Both the position numbers and the translations under genes were made by a program. This document shows, piece after piece, positions 1-11,511 of a DNA stretch of 64,000 nt. Below the pieces are notes generated by a model. The model was given only the letters and a program-made list of their open reading frames with translations. It searched no databases and was not told the DNA's origin. Location: the NCBI RefSeq assembly GCF_001411555.2, contig NC_049901.1, positions 25,656,562 to 25,720,561 of the forward strand. The letters run 5' to 3'. Every line of letters begins with the position of its first letter. Position 1 is the stretch's first letter. The stretch comes from Juglans regia (lineage: Eukaryota > Streptophyta > Magnoliopsida > Fagales > Juglandaceae).

Positions 1-5
1 GTAAG

Positions 6-1010
6 ATGGCATATTTCAATCCATGCCATAAAACAGATGATGCAACAAACATAGCTGACTTGTTTTTTCGGGAGGTAGTGCGACTCTATGGTGTACCTAG
101 GAGTATTGTTTCTGATAGGGATGTTAAATTCCTTAGCTACTTTTGGAAGGTGTTGTGGGGGAAATTGGGTACTAAACTCTTATTTTCCACTACTTGTCAT
201 CCGCAGACTGATGGTCAGACTGAAGTAGTTAATAGGACTTTAACTCAGCTTTTACGCACTGTTGTTCAAAAGAATTTAAAAACATGGGAGGATTGTTTGC
301 CATTTATAGAGTTTGCATATAATAGGACGATGCATACTACTACTTCATACTCTCCTTTTGAAATTGTTTATGGATTTAATCCACTTACTCCTTTGGATTT
401 GATGCCTTTACCTGTTGATGACAGGAGTAGTTTGGATGGACAAAAGAAGGCGGAGTTGGTGAAGTCACTTCATGAGAGGGTACGGCTTTAAATTGCCCAA
501 AAGAATGAAAGGGTTGCTTCCCAAGCCAATAAAGGACGAAGGCGTGTCATTTTTGAACCAGTATATTGGGTTTGGGTTCACATGCGCAAAGAAAGATTCC
601 CAGCCCATAGAAGGACTAAGTTGCATCCTCGAGGAGATGGACCTTTTCAAATTCTTGAGAAAATTAATGACAATACATATAAAGTGGATCTTCCAGGTGA
701 GTATAAAGTTTCTGCAACTTTCAATGTTTCTGATCTTTCTCCTTTTGATGTAGGTGAAGATTCGAGGTCGAATCCTTTTGAGGAGAGGGGGAATGATAGG
801 AACCAAGGTGGGCCTACTCTTAAAGATCCTTTGCAAGTTCCAGATGGGCCAATTACAAGACCAAGGGCCAAGAAGATCAAGTAAGCAATGCAAGAATTGG
901 TGCAATCCACTTGGGATGAAGCCAGCAAGAGCCCAACACTGAAGATGGGTCTGAAAGAAGAAGAACCAGCTTTGATCCACTTTATTCAAGCTGTGGAAGG
1001 CATGACTTAA
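6..1010 (+). pseudogene. 3' end of a CRM-like family-1 pol (integrase core and C-terminus)
   Basis: Integrase end of a Ty3/gypsy polyprotein whose 5' part lies left of the window. It shows the SDRD and [10 protein letters not shown] catalytic-core motifs, then the GDWVW-region and the [11 protein letters not shown] tail, nearly identical to the intact copy ending at 7234. Two in-frame stops break it: TAA at 489-491, where the intact copy has CAA, and TAA at 882-884, where it has GAA. The frame is otherwise the same on both sides, so these are point mutations, not frameshifts. The last part (from 794) lies inside the LTR. It no longer encodes a working integrase. Confidence 0.93.
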
Positions 1011-1628
1011 AGATACGGCCTATTGTTATTGGAGGCTTCCAATTTGGTTAAATGATTTATTTTATTAGTTTAGAATAAGTGGGCTTGAAGATGCTTGACT
1101 CACATGTCTTATTTCTTTTGAACTATGTTTTTGGGAAGGCCTTGTATTTTGGCCAAGGGCTTATTTGGAAAATTACATTTTAGGAACTAGGGTTTCATCA
1201 ATTTACTGTTGGGGTTACTGTAGCCGCGCGTACTGTAGCTGCTACTGTTCATCAAGGGTAATTTTGGGTAAAAGGGGAATTATTTTGGCTAGGGTTTTGA
1301 TTAGGTTTGGCTTTAAAAACTCTTTGTAGCCTCATTTGAGATTTAGACAATATTGAATTTTATTTGTGAGTTGAGTTTTCTCCTCTTGTTCTTGATTGAA
1401 CTCTTGAACTTATCAAAGGTAAATCACAACCTTTGTGGCGTTCCTCCTTTGTAATCTGGGTTCTTGAGACGGGTTCTTCAACGGGTCTAGATTTTAATAT
1501 AATCTAGGTTCTTGAAACGAGTTCTCATCGGGTCTAGATTCTCCATCCTTGACTTGATTTTGGCTTTCTTGGGGAGTTTTCAAATTGATTGTGGGTTCAA
1601 GGGAATTCATTCCCACGGGTTCATATCA
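794..1628 (+). repeat. Family-1 LTR, shared by two tandem elements
   Basis: Starts TGATAGGAACC after the purine tract GAGGAGAGGGGGAA and ends GGTTCATATCA just before the primer site. It serves as 3' LTR of the left fragment and 5' LTR of E2. A run of TACTGTAGC-type motifs lies near 1216-1250. The probable TATA-like region (GGCTTTAAAAACTC) is near 1310-1322. The first 217 bases carry the C-terminal coding tail. Confidence 0.92.
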
Positions 1629-2350
1629 TTTGGTATTCAGAGCAAGGTTTCCAATCAGGTCTTATTCTATCTTTTATTTCTTACATATTTAATTCTAGGG
1701 CGTCATTGTTCTAGGATTGATTACAAAAAAAAAAATAGTGGTGGTTAGTAGGGTTGCTGAAATTCATTGTTCTAGGGTTTGTGTTGGCTGAAATCTCTTG
1801 TTCTAGGGGCTGCCGTATATCACTTGCCCAAGGGTTTTTGAGTTATTGTTAGGGTTTTTCTCAACTGCTTATTCTTGATTGTGATCAAATCAGTTGGTGA
1901 AAGGAAAAGAAAGGAAAAGAAAAAAAAAAAAATAGTGAAAAAAAAAAAAAAATTCGAGATTTTTTTTTCTTGATCCTTATCATCAAAGGGGGTGATTCTA
2001 GTTGATATCTTGTCTTATTGCTACTGTTTCATTCGTATAATTTCCTTGATTCACGTGCCATTTTTTTTTTCATTCCTTCCGTGTTTCTCTTGTTCTTGTT
2101 TCTTGGACTTAATTACTAGTTGGGATAAAACAAGGTTGCTTTGTCTTGATTGAGTCAATTAGTTCTTAAAGAACTTGAGTGGGAAAACTCTTGAGGTAAA
2201 AGGCAAAGAGAGTGTGAGACTATTATCGAAAAAAGCCAATTAAGAGTGAAACACGAGTGGAGTGTCATTATTCGAGTGTAAACACGTGAGGGAGTGTGTG
2301 AGGTTTACTTTTTTTTTTGCCACTAACTTTCTCTTGTGTAGCGCCTGATA
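1629..2350 (+). other. E2 untranslated leader between LTR and gag
   Basis: No coding potential. It holds the primer site, A-rich tracts around 1725-1735 and 1905-1952, and a stretch shared with all family-1 leaders (GAGTGGGAAAACTCTTGAGG near 2178). Just before the gag ATG is CACTAAC, a pyrimidine tract and TGTAG (about 2321-2341), which resembles a plant branch point and 3' splice site. Splicing is inferred only. Confidence 0.75.
1631..1647 (+). other. E2 primer-binding site, altered initiator-Met type
   Basis: TGGTATTCAGAGCAAGG lies two bases after the LTR. The perfect plant initiator-Met match at 21197 reads TGGTATCAGAGCCAGG. This copy has one extra T and a C-to-A change. The same altered form occurs in E3 (10628) and on the minus strand near 31720-31744. 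Confidence 0.8.
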
Positions 2351-5300
2351 ATGTCTCATCGGAGTAGCGCATCACCAAGGGGGAGAGCAGATAACTCATC
2401 CTTTGTGTTGCAAGCCATGCAACAACAGTTTGAGCGGTTGAACATGGTGTTGGGTGAAGTGAGGGATAGGATGGATCATCAAGAAGCAGCGATTAGAAAT
2501 CTACAAGATAGGAGGGATAGGAGGCGACGTGAGCATAGAGTTGAAAATCAGTATGAGAATGAAGGAGATGGTGAGGAAGAGGAAGATATAGCATCTGACG
2601 TTGGGTCGGGTAGAAATAGAGGAGTTAGGCATGAAAGAGGACTTGAGGGGAATCTAAGGGGTCGGGATGGTGTAGATAGGGACCTTGGTAGCATCAAAAT
2701 GAAAATACCATCTTTCCAAGGTAGAACTGACCCTGAGGTTTATCTAGAGTGGGAGAAAAAAATAGAGTTGGTGTTTGATTGCCATAATTACTCTGAGGAG
2801 AAGAAAGTGAAGTTGGCGGTAATTGAGTTCACTGATTATGCTATTATTTGGTGGGATCAATTAGTGACCAATAGGAGAAGGAATTATGAGAGGCCTATAG
2901 AGACATGGGGAGAGTTGAAAGCTCTCATGAGGCGGAGATTTGTTCCTAGCCATTACTATAGAGACCTTTTCCAGAAATTACAAAATCTTACACAGGGGTC
3001 TAGGAGTGTGGAGGATTACCATAAGGAGATGGAGGTGGCGATGATTCGGGCTAATGTAGAGGAGGACCGAGAGGCCACCATGGCTAGATTTTTGAGTGGG
3101 TTGAATAGGGACATAGCCAATGTAATTGAATTGCAGCATTATGTGGAGATAGAGGACATGGTGCACATGGCTATGAAGGTGGAGAGGCAATTAAAGAGAA
3201 AAGGGACAGCAAGGTACACTACGGTTTCTAGCACTACTTGGAAATCAAAATGGGATAGGAATGATCCAGCTGAAGCAAAGAGAAAGACCGAACCACCTAA
3301 GGGAAAAGATGAGGGAACTAGCAACAAACCCAAGGTAGAATCCCAACCTTCACGGAATAGAGATATCAAATGTTTTAAGTGTTTGGGTTCAGGGCACTTT
3401 GCTTCTCAATGTCCAAATAGGAGGGTGATGATTATGCGTGACAATGGGGAGGTGATGACTGAGAGTGAGGATGATAGTGATGAGGTGCCCGAGTTGGATG
3501 ATGCTAGTGAAGATGATGGAGTGGTATACCCTGTGACAGGTGAGTCTCTTGTTGCCAGGCGTGCTCTTAATGCACACATTAAGGTGGATGATGCAGAGCA
3601 ACAGAGAGAGAACATTTTCCATACTAGATGCCATGTCAACAATAAGGTATGTAGTATGATCATTGATGGAGGGAGTTGTACTAATGTGGCTAGCACTACT
3701 TTGGTTGAGAAATTGAATTTACCAACCTTAAAACACTCTAGACCATACAAATTGCAGTGGTTGAATGATTGTGGAGAGGTTAGGGTGGATAAACAAGTGT
3801 TAGTTACTTTTTCTATTGGGAAGTATCAAGATGAGGTGCTTTGTGATGTTGTGCCTATGCATGCGGGCCATATTTTGTTGGGGAGGCCGTGGCAGTATGA
3901 TAGGAGAGTGACACATGATGGGTTCAAGAACATGTACAGCTTTGAAAAGGAGGGCAAAACAATTAAACTTGCTCCTTTAACTCAAAGCCAGGTCTATGAA
4001 GACCAATTGAAATTGAAAAGTGAGGTTGCTCAAAAAAGAAAGAGTGAAAATGAGAGTGATCAGAAGAGAAAGAGTGAAAATGAGAGTGATCAAAAAAGGA
4101 AGAGTGAAAAAGAGATTGAGCTAAAAAGAAAGAGTGAGAGTGAATATGAGCATAAAAGAAAGAGTGAGAAAGAAAGTAGAGAGATGGCAGAGAGTAAAGA
4201 AAAAATAGTGGAGCCACGAGAGAAAAAAGAAAGAGAGTCTTCTGAGAGAAAAGGAAAGGCAAAAGTGAGTTTCTATGCAAGAGAGAGTGAGGTTAAGAGG
4301 GCTTTCTTCGCAGATCGCCCTATGATTTTTCTTGTCTATAAAGAGTCTTATCTTACTCTTGATGAAACTAACCAGTCTCTTCCTAGTTTGGCTGTTTCTT
4401 TGTTGCAAGAGTTTGAGGATGTATTCCCGGAGGAGATGCCAAATGAGTTGCCACCCATTAGAGGCATTGAGCACCAGATTGATTTTGTGCCCGGGGCTGC
4501 TATTCCAAACCGACCAGCCTATAGGAGTAATCCAGAGGAGACAAAGGAGCTTCAGAGGCAAGTTGAGGATTTGATGAGCAAGGGGTACGTGAGGGAGAGC
4601 ATGAGCCCTTGTGCAGTACCAGTGCTACTAGTGCCAAAGAAGGATGGGACGTGGAGGATGTGCATTGATTGCAGGGCGGTCAACAATATCACGGTAAAGT
4701 ATCGCCATCCCATTCCTAGATTGGATGATATGCTTGATGAATTGCATGGTTCATGTATTTTCAGTAAAATTGATCTTAAAAGTGGATACCATCAAATTAG
4801 AATGAAAGAGGGTGATGAATGGAAAACTGCTTTTAAGACTAAGTATGGGATTTATGAATGGTTGGTTATGCCATTTGGACTTACAAATGCGCCCAGTACT
4901 TTCATGAGATTAATGAACCATGTCCTACGTGCATTCATAGGCAAGTTTGTGGTTGTGTACTTTGATGATATCTTAGTGTACAGCAAGAACTTAAATGAAC
5001 ATATTGAGCATTTGAGATATGTGTTTGATGTGTTGAGATGTGAAAAGTTGTATGCTAATTTCAAGAAATGTGCCTTTTGCATGGAAAAAGTTGTTTTTCT
5101 TGGTTACGTTGTTAGTACAAAGGGTATTGAGGTGGATGAAGAGAAAGTCAAGGCCATCAAGGAGTGGCCAACGCCAAAAAGCATCACTGAGGTAAGAAGC
5201 TTTCATGGGTTAGCTAGCTTTTATCGGCGTTTTGTTAAAGACTTGAGCACCATTGCTGCACCACTCACTGAAGTAATTAAAAAGAATGTTGGGTTTCATT

Positions 5301-7234
5301 GGGGCGCTAATCAAGAGAATGCTTTTGCCACTATTAAAGAAAGGTTGTGCTCTGCACCTGTGTTAGCATTACCTGATTTTAACAAAGCTTTTGAGATTGA
5401 ATGTGATGCCTCAGGAATAGGGATTGGAGCCGTTTTGATGCAGGATAGGCGGCCCATAGCCTTCTTCAGTGAAAAGTTAAGTGGGGCATCCCTGAAGTAC
5501 CCTACTTATGACAAAGAGCTTTATGCTCTTGTTCGTGCATTAGAGACTTGGCAGCACTACCTATGGCCAAGGGAATTTGTGATCCACACCGATCATGAAT
5601 CATTGAAGCATCTCAAGGGTCAAGGTAAGTTGAATAAAAGGCATGCTAGATGGATGGAATACATTGAGACCTTTCCCTATGTCATCCGTTACAAGCAAGG
5701 TAAGGAGAACATTGTTGCTGATGCTCTATCCCGGAGGTATGTACTTCTTACTTCTATGAGTGCCAAAATGCTTGGGTTTGAATACGTGAAAGACATGTAT
5801 GCCGATGATGCTGATTTTTCAAATGTGTATGTGGCATGTGATAAGGTGGCATTTGGTAAGTTTTACAAGCATGATGGTTATTTGTTTAAAGAAAGCAAAC
5901 TTTGTCTGCCAAATTGTTCTATGCGTGAATTATTGGTGCGTGAGGCACATGGTGGGGGATTAATGGGACACTTTGGTGTCAAGAAAACTTTAGACATTTT
6001 GCATGAACATTTCTTTTGGCCTAAGATGAAGAGAGATGTTAACCGTATTTGTGGAAGGTGCATTACATGTAGAAAGGCCAAATCTAAGGTTTTGCCACAT
6101 GGGTTGTATACACCCTTACCCGTTCCTAGTGAGCCATGGGTAGACATATCTATGGACTTTGTTTTGGGGCTGCCTAGGACCAAAAGGGGTAGAGATTCTA
6201 TTTTTGTTGTTGTGGATAGATTCAGTAAGATGGCACATTTCATTCCATGCCATAAAACAGATGATGCAACAAATATAGCTGACTTGTTTTTCAGGGAGAT
6301 AGTGCGACTCCATGGTGTACCTAGGAGTATTGTTTCTGATAGGGATGTTAAATTCCTTAGCTACTTTTGGAAGGTGTTGTGGGGGAAATTGGGTACTAAG
6401 CTCTTATTTTCCACTACTTGTCATCCACAGACTGATGGTCAGACTGAAGTAGTTAATAGGACTTTAACTCAGCTTTTACGCACTGTTGTTCATAAGAATT
6501 TAAAAACTTGGGAGGATTGTTTGCCATTTATAGAATTTGCATATAATAGGACGATGCATACTACTACTTCATACTCTCCTTTTGAAATTGTTTATGGATT
6601 TAATCCACTTACTCCTTTGGATTTGATGCCTTTACCTGTTGATGACAGGAGTAGTTTGGATGGACAAAAGAAGGCGGAGTTGGTGAAGTCACTTCATGAG
6701 AGGGTACGGCTTCAAATTGCCCAAAAGAATGAAAGGGTTGCTTCCCAAGCCAATAAAGGACGAAGGCGTGTCATCTTTGAACCAGGAGATTGGGTTTGGG
6801 TTCACATGCGCAAAGAAAGATTCCCAGCCCATAGAAGGACTAAGTTGCATCCTCGAGGAGATGGACCTTTCCAAATTCTTGAGAAAATTAATGACAATGC
6901 ATATAAAGTGGATCTTCCAGGTGAGTATAAAGTTTCTGCAACTTTCAATGTTTCTGATCTTTCTCCTTTTGATGTAGGTGAAGATTCGAGGTCGAATCCT
7001 TTTGAGGAGAGGGGGAATGATAGGAACCAAGGTGGGCCTACTCTTAAAGATCCTTTGCAAGTTCCAGATGGGCCAATTACAAGATCAAGGGCCAAGAAGA
7101 TCAAGGAAGCAATGCAAGGATTGGTGCAATCCACCTGGGATGAAGCCAGCAAGAGCCCAACACTGAAGATGGGTCTGAAAGAAGAAGAACCAGTTTTGAT
7201 CCACTTTATTCAAGCTGTGGAAGACATGACTTAA
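2351..7234 (+). CDS. gag-pol: Gag-Pol polyprotein, CRM-like Ty3/gypsy, 1,627 aa, intact
   Basis: One uninterrupted frame encoding the particle protein and all replication enzymes. Order: Gag capsid region (about 110-290, with the [10 protein letters not shown] and [12 protein letters not shown] blocks); zinc knuckle C341-C344-H349-C354; aspartic protease with D439 in a DGGS motif; a K/R/S/E-rich linker (about 555-640); RT with YFDD at 870-873; RNase H with D1019 in ECDAS; integrase with an HHCC finger from about H1200 and the DD35E triad D1269, D1330, E1366. There is no chromodomain. The tail instead has [15 protein letters not shown] and ends in the 3' LTR; the last 72 codons are LTR sequence. 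The start is the first ATG after the leader and is conserved as MSHRS in E3, E6 and E7. No inactivating change is visible. Confidence 0.95.
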   Translation: MSHRSSASPRGRADNSSFVLQAMQQQFERLNMVLGEVRDRMDHQEAAIRNLQDRRDRRRREHRVENQYENEGDGEEEEDIASDVGSGRNRGVRHERGLEGNLRGRDGVDRDLGSIKMKIPSFQGRTDPEVYLEWEKKIELVFDCHNYSEEKKVKLAVIEFTDYAIIWWDQLVTNRRRNYERPIETWGELKALMRRRFVPSHYYRDLFQKLQNLTQGSRSVEDYHKEMEVAMIRANVEEDREATMARFLSGLNRDIANVIELQHYVEIEDMVHMAMKVERQLKRKGTARYTTVSSTTWKSKWDRNDPAEAKRKTEPPKGKDEGTSNKPKVESQPSRNRDIKCFKCLGSGHFASQCPNRRVMIMRDNGEVMTESEDDSDEVPELDDASEDDGVVYPVTGESLVARRALNAHIKVDDAEQQRENIFHTRCHVNNKVCSMIIDGGSCTNVASTTLVEKLNLPTLKHSRPYKLQWLNDCGEVRVDKQVLVTFSIGKYQDEVLCDVVPMHAGHILLGRPWQYDRRVTHDGFKNMYSFEKEGKTIKLAPLTQSQVYEDQLKLKSEVAQKRKSENESDQKRKSENESDQKRKSEKEIELKRKSESEYEHKRKSEKESREMAESKEKIVEPREKKERESSERKGKAKVSFYARESEVKRAFFADRPMIFLVYKESYLTLDETNQSLPSLAVSLLQEFEDVFPEEMPNELPPIRGIEHQIDFVPGAAIPNRPAYRSNPEETKELQRQVEDLMSKGYVRESMSPCAVPVLLVPKKDGTWRMCIDCRAVNNITVKYRHPIPRLDDMLDELHGSCIFSKIDLKSGYHQIRMKEGDEWKTAFKTKYGIYEWLVMPFGLTNAPSTFMRLMNHVLRAFIGKFVVVYFDDILVYSKNLNEHIEHLRYVFDVLRCEKLYANFKKCAFCMEKVVFLGYVVSTKGIEVDEEKVKAIKEWPTPKSITEVRSFHGLASFYRRFVKDLSTIAAPLTEVIKKNVGFHWGANQENAFATIKERLCSAPVLALPDFNKAFEIECDASGIGIGAVLMQDRRPIAFFSEKLSGASLKYPTYDKELYALVRALETWQHYLWPREFVIHTDHESLKHLKGQGKLNKRHARWMEYIETFPYVIRYKQGKENIVADALSRRYVLLTSMSAKMLGFEYVKDMYADDADFSNVYVACDKVAFGKFYKHDGYLFKESKLCLPNCSMRELLVREAHGGGLMGHFGVKKTLDILHEHFFWPKMKRDVNRICGRCITCRKAKSKVLPHGLYTPLPVPSEPWVDISMDFVLGLPRTKRGRDSIFVVVDRFSKMAHFIPCHKTDDATNIADLFFREIVRLHGVPRSIVSDRDVKFLSYFWKVLWGKLGTKLLFSTTCHPQTDGQTEVVNRTLTQLLRTVVHKNLKTWEDCLPFIEFAYNRTMHTTTSYSPFEIVYGFNPLTPLDLMPLPVDDRSSLDGQKKAELVKSLHERVRLQIAQKNERVASQANKGRRRVIFEPGDWVWVHMRKERFPAHRRTKLHPRGDGPFQILEKINDNAYKVDLPGEYKVSATFNVSDLSPFDVGEDSRSNPFEERGNDRNQGGPTLKDPLQVPDGPITRSRAKKIKEAMQGLVQSTWDEASKSPTLKMGLKEEEPVLIHFIQAVEDMT
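7004..7017 (+). other. E2 polypurine tract
   Basis: GAGGAGAGGGGGAA directly abuts the 3' LTR and should prime plus-strand DNA synthesis. It lies inside the gag-pol frame, encoding part of FEERGN. Confidence 0.88.
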
Positions 7235-7851
7235 AGATACGGCCTATTGTTATTGGAGGCTTCCAATTTGGTTAAATGATTTATTTTATTAGTTTAGAAT
7301 AAGTGGGCTTGAAGATGCTTGACTCACATGTCTTATTTCTTTTGAACTATGTTTTTGGGAAGGCCTTGTATTTTGGCCAAGGGCTTATTTGGAAAATTAC
7401 ATTTTAGGAACTAGGGTTTCATCAATTTACTGTTGGGGTTACTGTAGCCGCGCGTACTGTAGCTGCTACTGTTCATCAAGGGTAATTTTGGGTAAAAGGG
7501 CATTATTTTGGCTAGGGTTTTGATTAGGTTTGGCTTTAAAAACTCTTTGTAGCCTCATTTGAGATTTAGACAATATTGAATTTTATTTGTGAGTTGAGTT
7601 TTCTCCTCTTGTTCTTGATTGAACTCTTGAACTTATCAAAGGTAAATCACAACCTTTGTGGCGTTCCTCCTTTGTAATCTGGGTTCTTGAGACGGGTTCT
7701 TCAACGGGTCTAGATTTTAATATAATCTAGGTTCTTGAAACGAGTTCTCATCGGGTCTAGATTCTCCATCCTTGACTTGATTTTGGCTTTCTTGGGGAGT
7801 TTTCAAATTGATTGTGGGTTCAAGGGAATTCATTCCCACGGGTTCATATCA
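7018..7851 (+). repeat. E2 3' LTR (family 1)
   Basis: Same ends as 794-1628. Contains the polyprotein tail and stop (7232-7234). Followed by non-LTR DNA starting CGTAAGTAG. Confidence 0.92.
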
Positions 7852-8985
7852 CGTAAGTAGATCCCGAAGGTTTTACCATAGTAAAGGGCACGTAAGAGCA
7901 TGGGATAGAAGGAGAGTGTTCCAAGTGAAATGTAGTTCTATTATAGTATAAGTTGTATATGGATTAGATAGAGAATGACGTCAATGTTATGTGTATGCAT
8001 GTAGGTTGCCATCTAGTTTTACGTATAACGCCCGTCTTTGTGGTAGGACTTTTTACAAAATATTTTTATTAAAGGACGATGGAAATTACCATCCGATTTA
8101 AAACTTTTCACTTGCATACCTAGAGTGCGAGACTCCACATTTATAAATTGAAATGTGCTTTGACAATAAAAGAGGTTTATAGCGGAAAACATAAATCTTA
8201 TAATAAAAAGGCCTCTCGTGCATTTAAAACTCGTGTCTAGACTTCCGTGCTCTTTTCCATTGGCCGTGTCCGTCCTGATCATGCAGTTCCTGTGGGGGAG
8301 GGACATCCATAAAAACTAAAATGACTCGAAGACTCGTAAGCATTACTTCCTACAGTTAAAATATAACAATATAGGTTTTCATTCATGCATTCATCATCCG
8401 TACATACTATTACGTGCATGCAAACGTGTCGTATGTGCGTTCGTTTCAAAATGTCATTGGACGGGGTTTTTCTCTTTTAAATATGGGCTTCCTTTTCGTA
8501 AAACGTTTCGCTCGTCAGTGCCTTCATTTTTTCAAGAGTTCGTGCATGTTTACGTGCATACGTGCATTCTTTTGAAAACATCACTGGACGAGGCTTTTCT
8601 TTCAAAAGACTTTTCTTTCTTTAAAACGTGTCCCCCGTCAGTGCTTCATTTCCTAAAGGTTCGTGCATTCGTGCGTTCATACATACATGCATACATCCAT
8701 TCATTCTTATCACTTTCATAGGCCAGTATACACTGTTATGCCCCGTGTGTTTTGGGGTTAGCGGTCTTCCTTTGGACCCAGATTCCACCCGTGGCCACGG
8801 GTTGGGAACCTTTTTCATGGGGGGTAGCACTGGGTGCACTTCCAGTACTACTTACCCGGCATTTCTATTTGCTCATTCATTGGTACCCTTTTCATTCATT
8901 CATGTGGCCTTTACGTATCTTCATACATTTCATGCTTTCATTTCTTTCTTTCTTGCTTTTCATTCATTCATTCATTTTGTTCATG
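7852..8985. other. Unassigned repeat-like DNA, no convincing gene
   Basis: Short open frames here are low-complexity and unsupported. The stretch contains two imperfect copies of a 127-bp unit, a CATT-rich tract (about 8875-8985) and GC-richer text near 8760-8870 around CCACCCGTGGCCACGGG. The style resembles parts of the Tekay-like LTRs read on the minus strand, but I could not align it convincingly. Confidence 0.45.
8454..8707. repeat. Two imperfect copies of a ~127-bp tandem repeat
   Basis: Unit starts at 8454 (TCATTGGACGGGG) and 8581 (TCACTGGACGAGG). Both continue through (C)GTCAGTGC(C)TTCATTT and a GTTCGTGCAT stretch. Copies have diverged. Confidence 0.65.
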
Positions 8986-9755
8986 TGATATGAACTCGCG
9001 GGAAAAGAATCCCTTGAACCCACAGTCAATTTGAGAACTCCCCAACAAAGCCAAAATCAAGTCAATGGATGGAGAACATAGACCCGATGAGAACTCGTTT
9101 CAAGAACCTAGATTATATTAAAATCTAGACCCGTTGAAGAACACATCTCAAGAACCCAGATTACAAAGGAGGAACGCCACAAAGGTTGTGATTTACCTTT
9201 GATAAGTTCAAAAGTTCAATTAAGAACAAGAGGAGTAAAACTCAACTCACAATGAATAAATTCATCAAATTTCATAATCTTCATAAACTGATTAAAATGA
9301 GGCTACATAGAGTATTTAAAGCAAAACTTAATGAAACCCTAGCCAAAATAAACCCACATCTTCCCAAAGTGCCCCTGGATGAACAGTGCTGTAGCTACAG
9401 TAACCCTAACCCTAGTTCAATAAAATAATAACTTTCCCAACATGCCCTTGCATAGGCCCCCTTAAGTGCTTACCCTAATAAACTCAATTATTCTAAACTA
9501 ATAAAATAAGTTCTTTAAATGAATTAAATAAGTTGAAACCCTTCAAGAGCCCAATGCCTTTAAGTCTTGTCGTTGCCCTCTTCCATAGCTGATCAAATGA
9601 ATCAAATCTGGATCTTCATCTTTCAAGCCCCTACGCTCTTGCTAAACTCGTCCGAAGTTGGATTGCATCAATCGTTGCAGTGTCTCCTTGATCTTCTTAG
9701 CCCATCTGGAAGTTGCAAATGATCTTTAAGACTAGGTCCATATTGGTTCCCATCA
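8986..9755 (-). repeat. E4 3' LTR (family 1, minus strand)
   Basis: Plus-strand reading begins TGATATGAACTCGCGGG and ends GGTTCCCATCA, followed by the reverse complement of the polypurine tract (TTCCCCCTCTCCTCA, 9756-9770). About 770 bp. The left flank TCATG cannot be matched because the other LTR is absent. Confidence 0.88.
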
Positions 9756-9848
9756 TTCCCCCTCTCCTCAAGAGGATTCGACGTCGAATCTACACCTGGA
9801 TCAAAGGTAAAATGGTTAGTAACATTGAAAATAGTAGAAACGGGATAC

Positions 9849-10625
9849 TGATGGGAACCATGATGGGCCTAGTCTTAAAGATCACGGAGACAATGCAAGG
9901 ATTGATGCAATCCACTTGGGACGAGTTTAGCAAGAGCCCAACATTCAAGATGAGGCTTGAAGGATGAAGATCCAATTTTGATTCATTTGATCAGCTATGA
10001 AAGATGGCAACAACAAGACTTAAAGGCTTTGGGCTCTTGAAAGGTTACAACTTATTTAATTCATTTAAAAAACTTATTTTATTAGTTTAGAATAATTGAG
10101 TTTATTATGGGAAGCACTTAAGGGGGCCTATGCAAGGGTATGTTGGGAAAGTTATTATTTTATTGAACTAGGGTTAGGGTTACTGTAGCCGAGTTACTGT
10201 AGCACCGTACTGTAGCCGCGGCACTGTTCACTCAGGGGTATTTTTGGAAGATGGGGTTTTATTTTATCTAGGGTTTTAATTAGATTTTGCTTTAAATACT
10301 CTATGTAGCCTCATTCTAATCAGTTTATGAAGTTTATGAAATTTGATGAATTTATTCATTGTGAGTTGAGTTTTACTCCTCTTGTTCTTAATTGAACTTT
10401 TGAACTTATCAAAGGTAAATCACAACCTTTGTGGCGTTCCTCCTTTGTAATTTGGGTTCTTGAGACGGGTTCTTCAATGGGTCTAGATTTTAATATAATT
10501 TAGGTTCTTGAAACGAGTTCTCATCGGGTCTAGATTCTCCATCCATAGACTTGATTTTGGCTTTCTTGGGAAGTTTTCAAATTGACTGTGGGTTCAAGGG
10601 ATTCCTTTCCCGCGGGTTCATATCA
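9849..10625 (+). repeat. E3 5' LTR (family 1, 777 bp)
   Basis: Starts TGATGGGAACC, ends GGTTCATATCA, followed by the primer site at 10628. It lacks most of the [11 protein letters not shown] coding tail seen in the E2 LTRs. Four CTGTAGC/CTGTTC motifs lie at about 10180-10230. Confidence 0.92.
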
Positions 10626-11511
10626 TTTGGTATTCAGAGCAAGGTTTCCAATCAGGTCTGATTCTATCTTTTAATTCTAGCATCCTCAAATTTAATTCTA
10701 GGGCTTCATTGTTCTAGGCTTGCCAAAAAAAAAAAAAAATAGAAACAAAAAGTAGGCTGCCGAAATTCTTAGGATTTTGGGTTTGGCTGAAATTTGCATC
10801 ACCTAGGGTTTCAATATTCTAGGGTTTCCTATATCTCTAAGTCTGTCAATTGCTTGGAGTGTCGTTCCATTGATTCTCTTCTACTTCATTGTCCATGCTT
10901 GTGTGTTTGAATTCAATTGGTTGGTTTTCACAACTGACTATTGCTGTTTGTGGATGAATTAGAAAAGAAAAGAAAAGAAAGGAAAGGAAAAGAAAAGAAA
11001 AGAAAGGAAAGGAAAGGAAAGGAAAAGAAAAGAAAAAAAAATTCGAAAAAAAAAAAAGAGGATGAAGAAAAGAGAAGGTAGCATATTCAAAGTTGCTACA
11101 TAGTTACAACAAAGAGAAAGAAAGAAATTTGTTGATTAAACCTTATGATCAAAGGGGCTGCTGCATACATCACTCAAGTTGGTATATTGTCTTATTGTTA
11201 GTCTTTCATTCGTATAACTTCATTGATTCTCGTGTCATTTTTATTCCTTCATGTTTCTCTTGTTCTTGTTTCCTGGATCTAATTACTAGTTGGGATAATA
11301 CAAGGTTGTATTGTCTTGATTTAGTTCAACTAGTTCTTAATGAACTTGAGTGGGAAAACTCTTGAGGTAAAAGGCAAGAGAGTGTGAGATTATTATCGAG
11401 TAAAAAGCCAATTCAGAGTTACACACGAGTGGAGTGTCATTATTTGAGTGTAAACACGTAAGGGAGTGTGTGAGGTTTTTCACTAACATTCTTTTTGTGC
11501 AGCACATTATG
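10626..11511 (+). other. E3 leader with primer site and GA-rich microsatellite
   Basis: Altered primer site at 10628-10644. A purine block of AAAAGAAAGGAAAGG-type repeats spans about 10960-11060. CACTAAC, a pyrimidine tract and GTGCAG (about 11480-11502) precede gag and look like a 3' splice site. No protein is supported here. Confidence 0.72.

Larger units (their letters stand above)
794..7851 (+). mobile_element. E2: full-length autonomous CRM-like family-1 Ty3/gypsy element
   Basis: LTR (794-1628), primer site, leader, one gag-pol frame (2351-7234), polypurine tract (7004-7017) and LTR (7018-7851). The LTRs are 835 and 834 bp and differ at roughly 1% of positions by eye. No target duplication can be scored, because the left LTR is preceded by the pol end and polypurine tract of another copy (6-793) rather than by host DNA. 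The two therefore form a tandem pair sharing the LTR at 794-1628. The right flank begins CGTAA. The lineage call rests on coding that extends into the 3' LTR and on the lack of a chromodomain. Confidence 0.9.

Noticed and set aside
8518..9034. Overlapping plus-strand open frames rich in His/Phe/Ser
   Set aside because: Composed of CATT and TTCAT low-complexity sequence, in several overlapping frames, with no recognisable domain.
10170..10190. Telomere-like CTAGGGTTAGGGTTACTG
   Set aside because: Only two GGGTTA units, found at the same place in every family-1 LTR. It is LTR sequence, at most a telo-box-like promoter motif.
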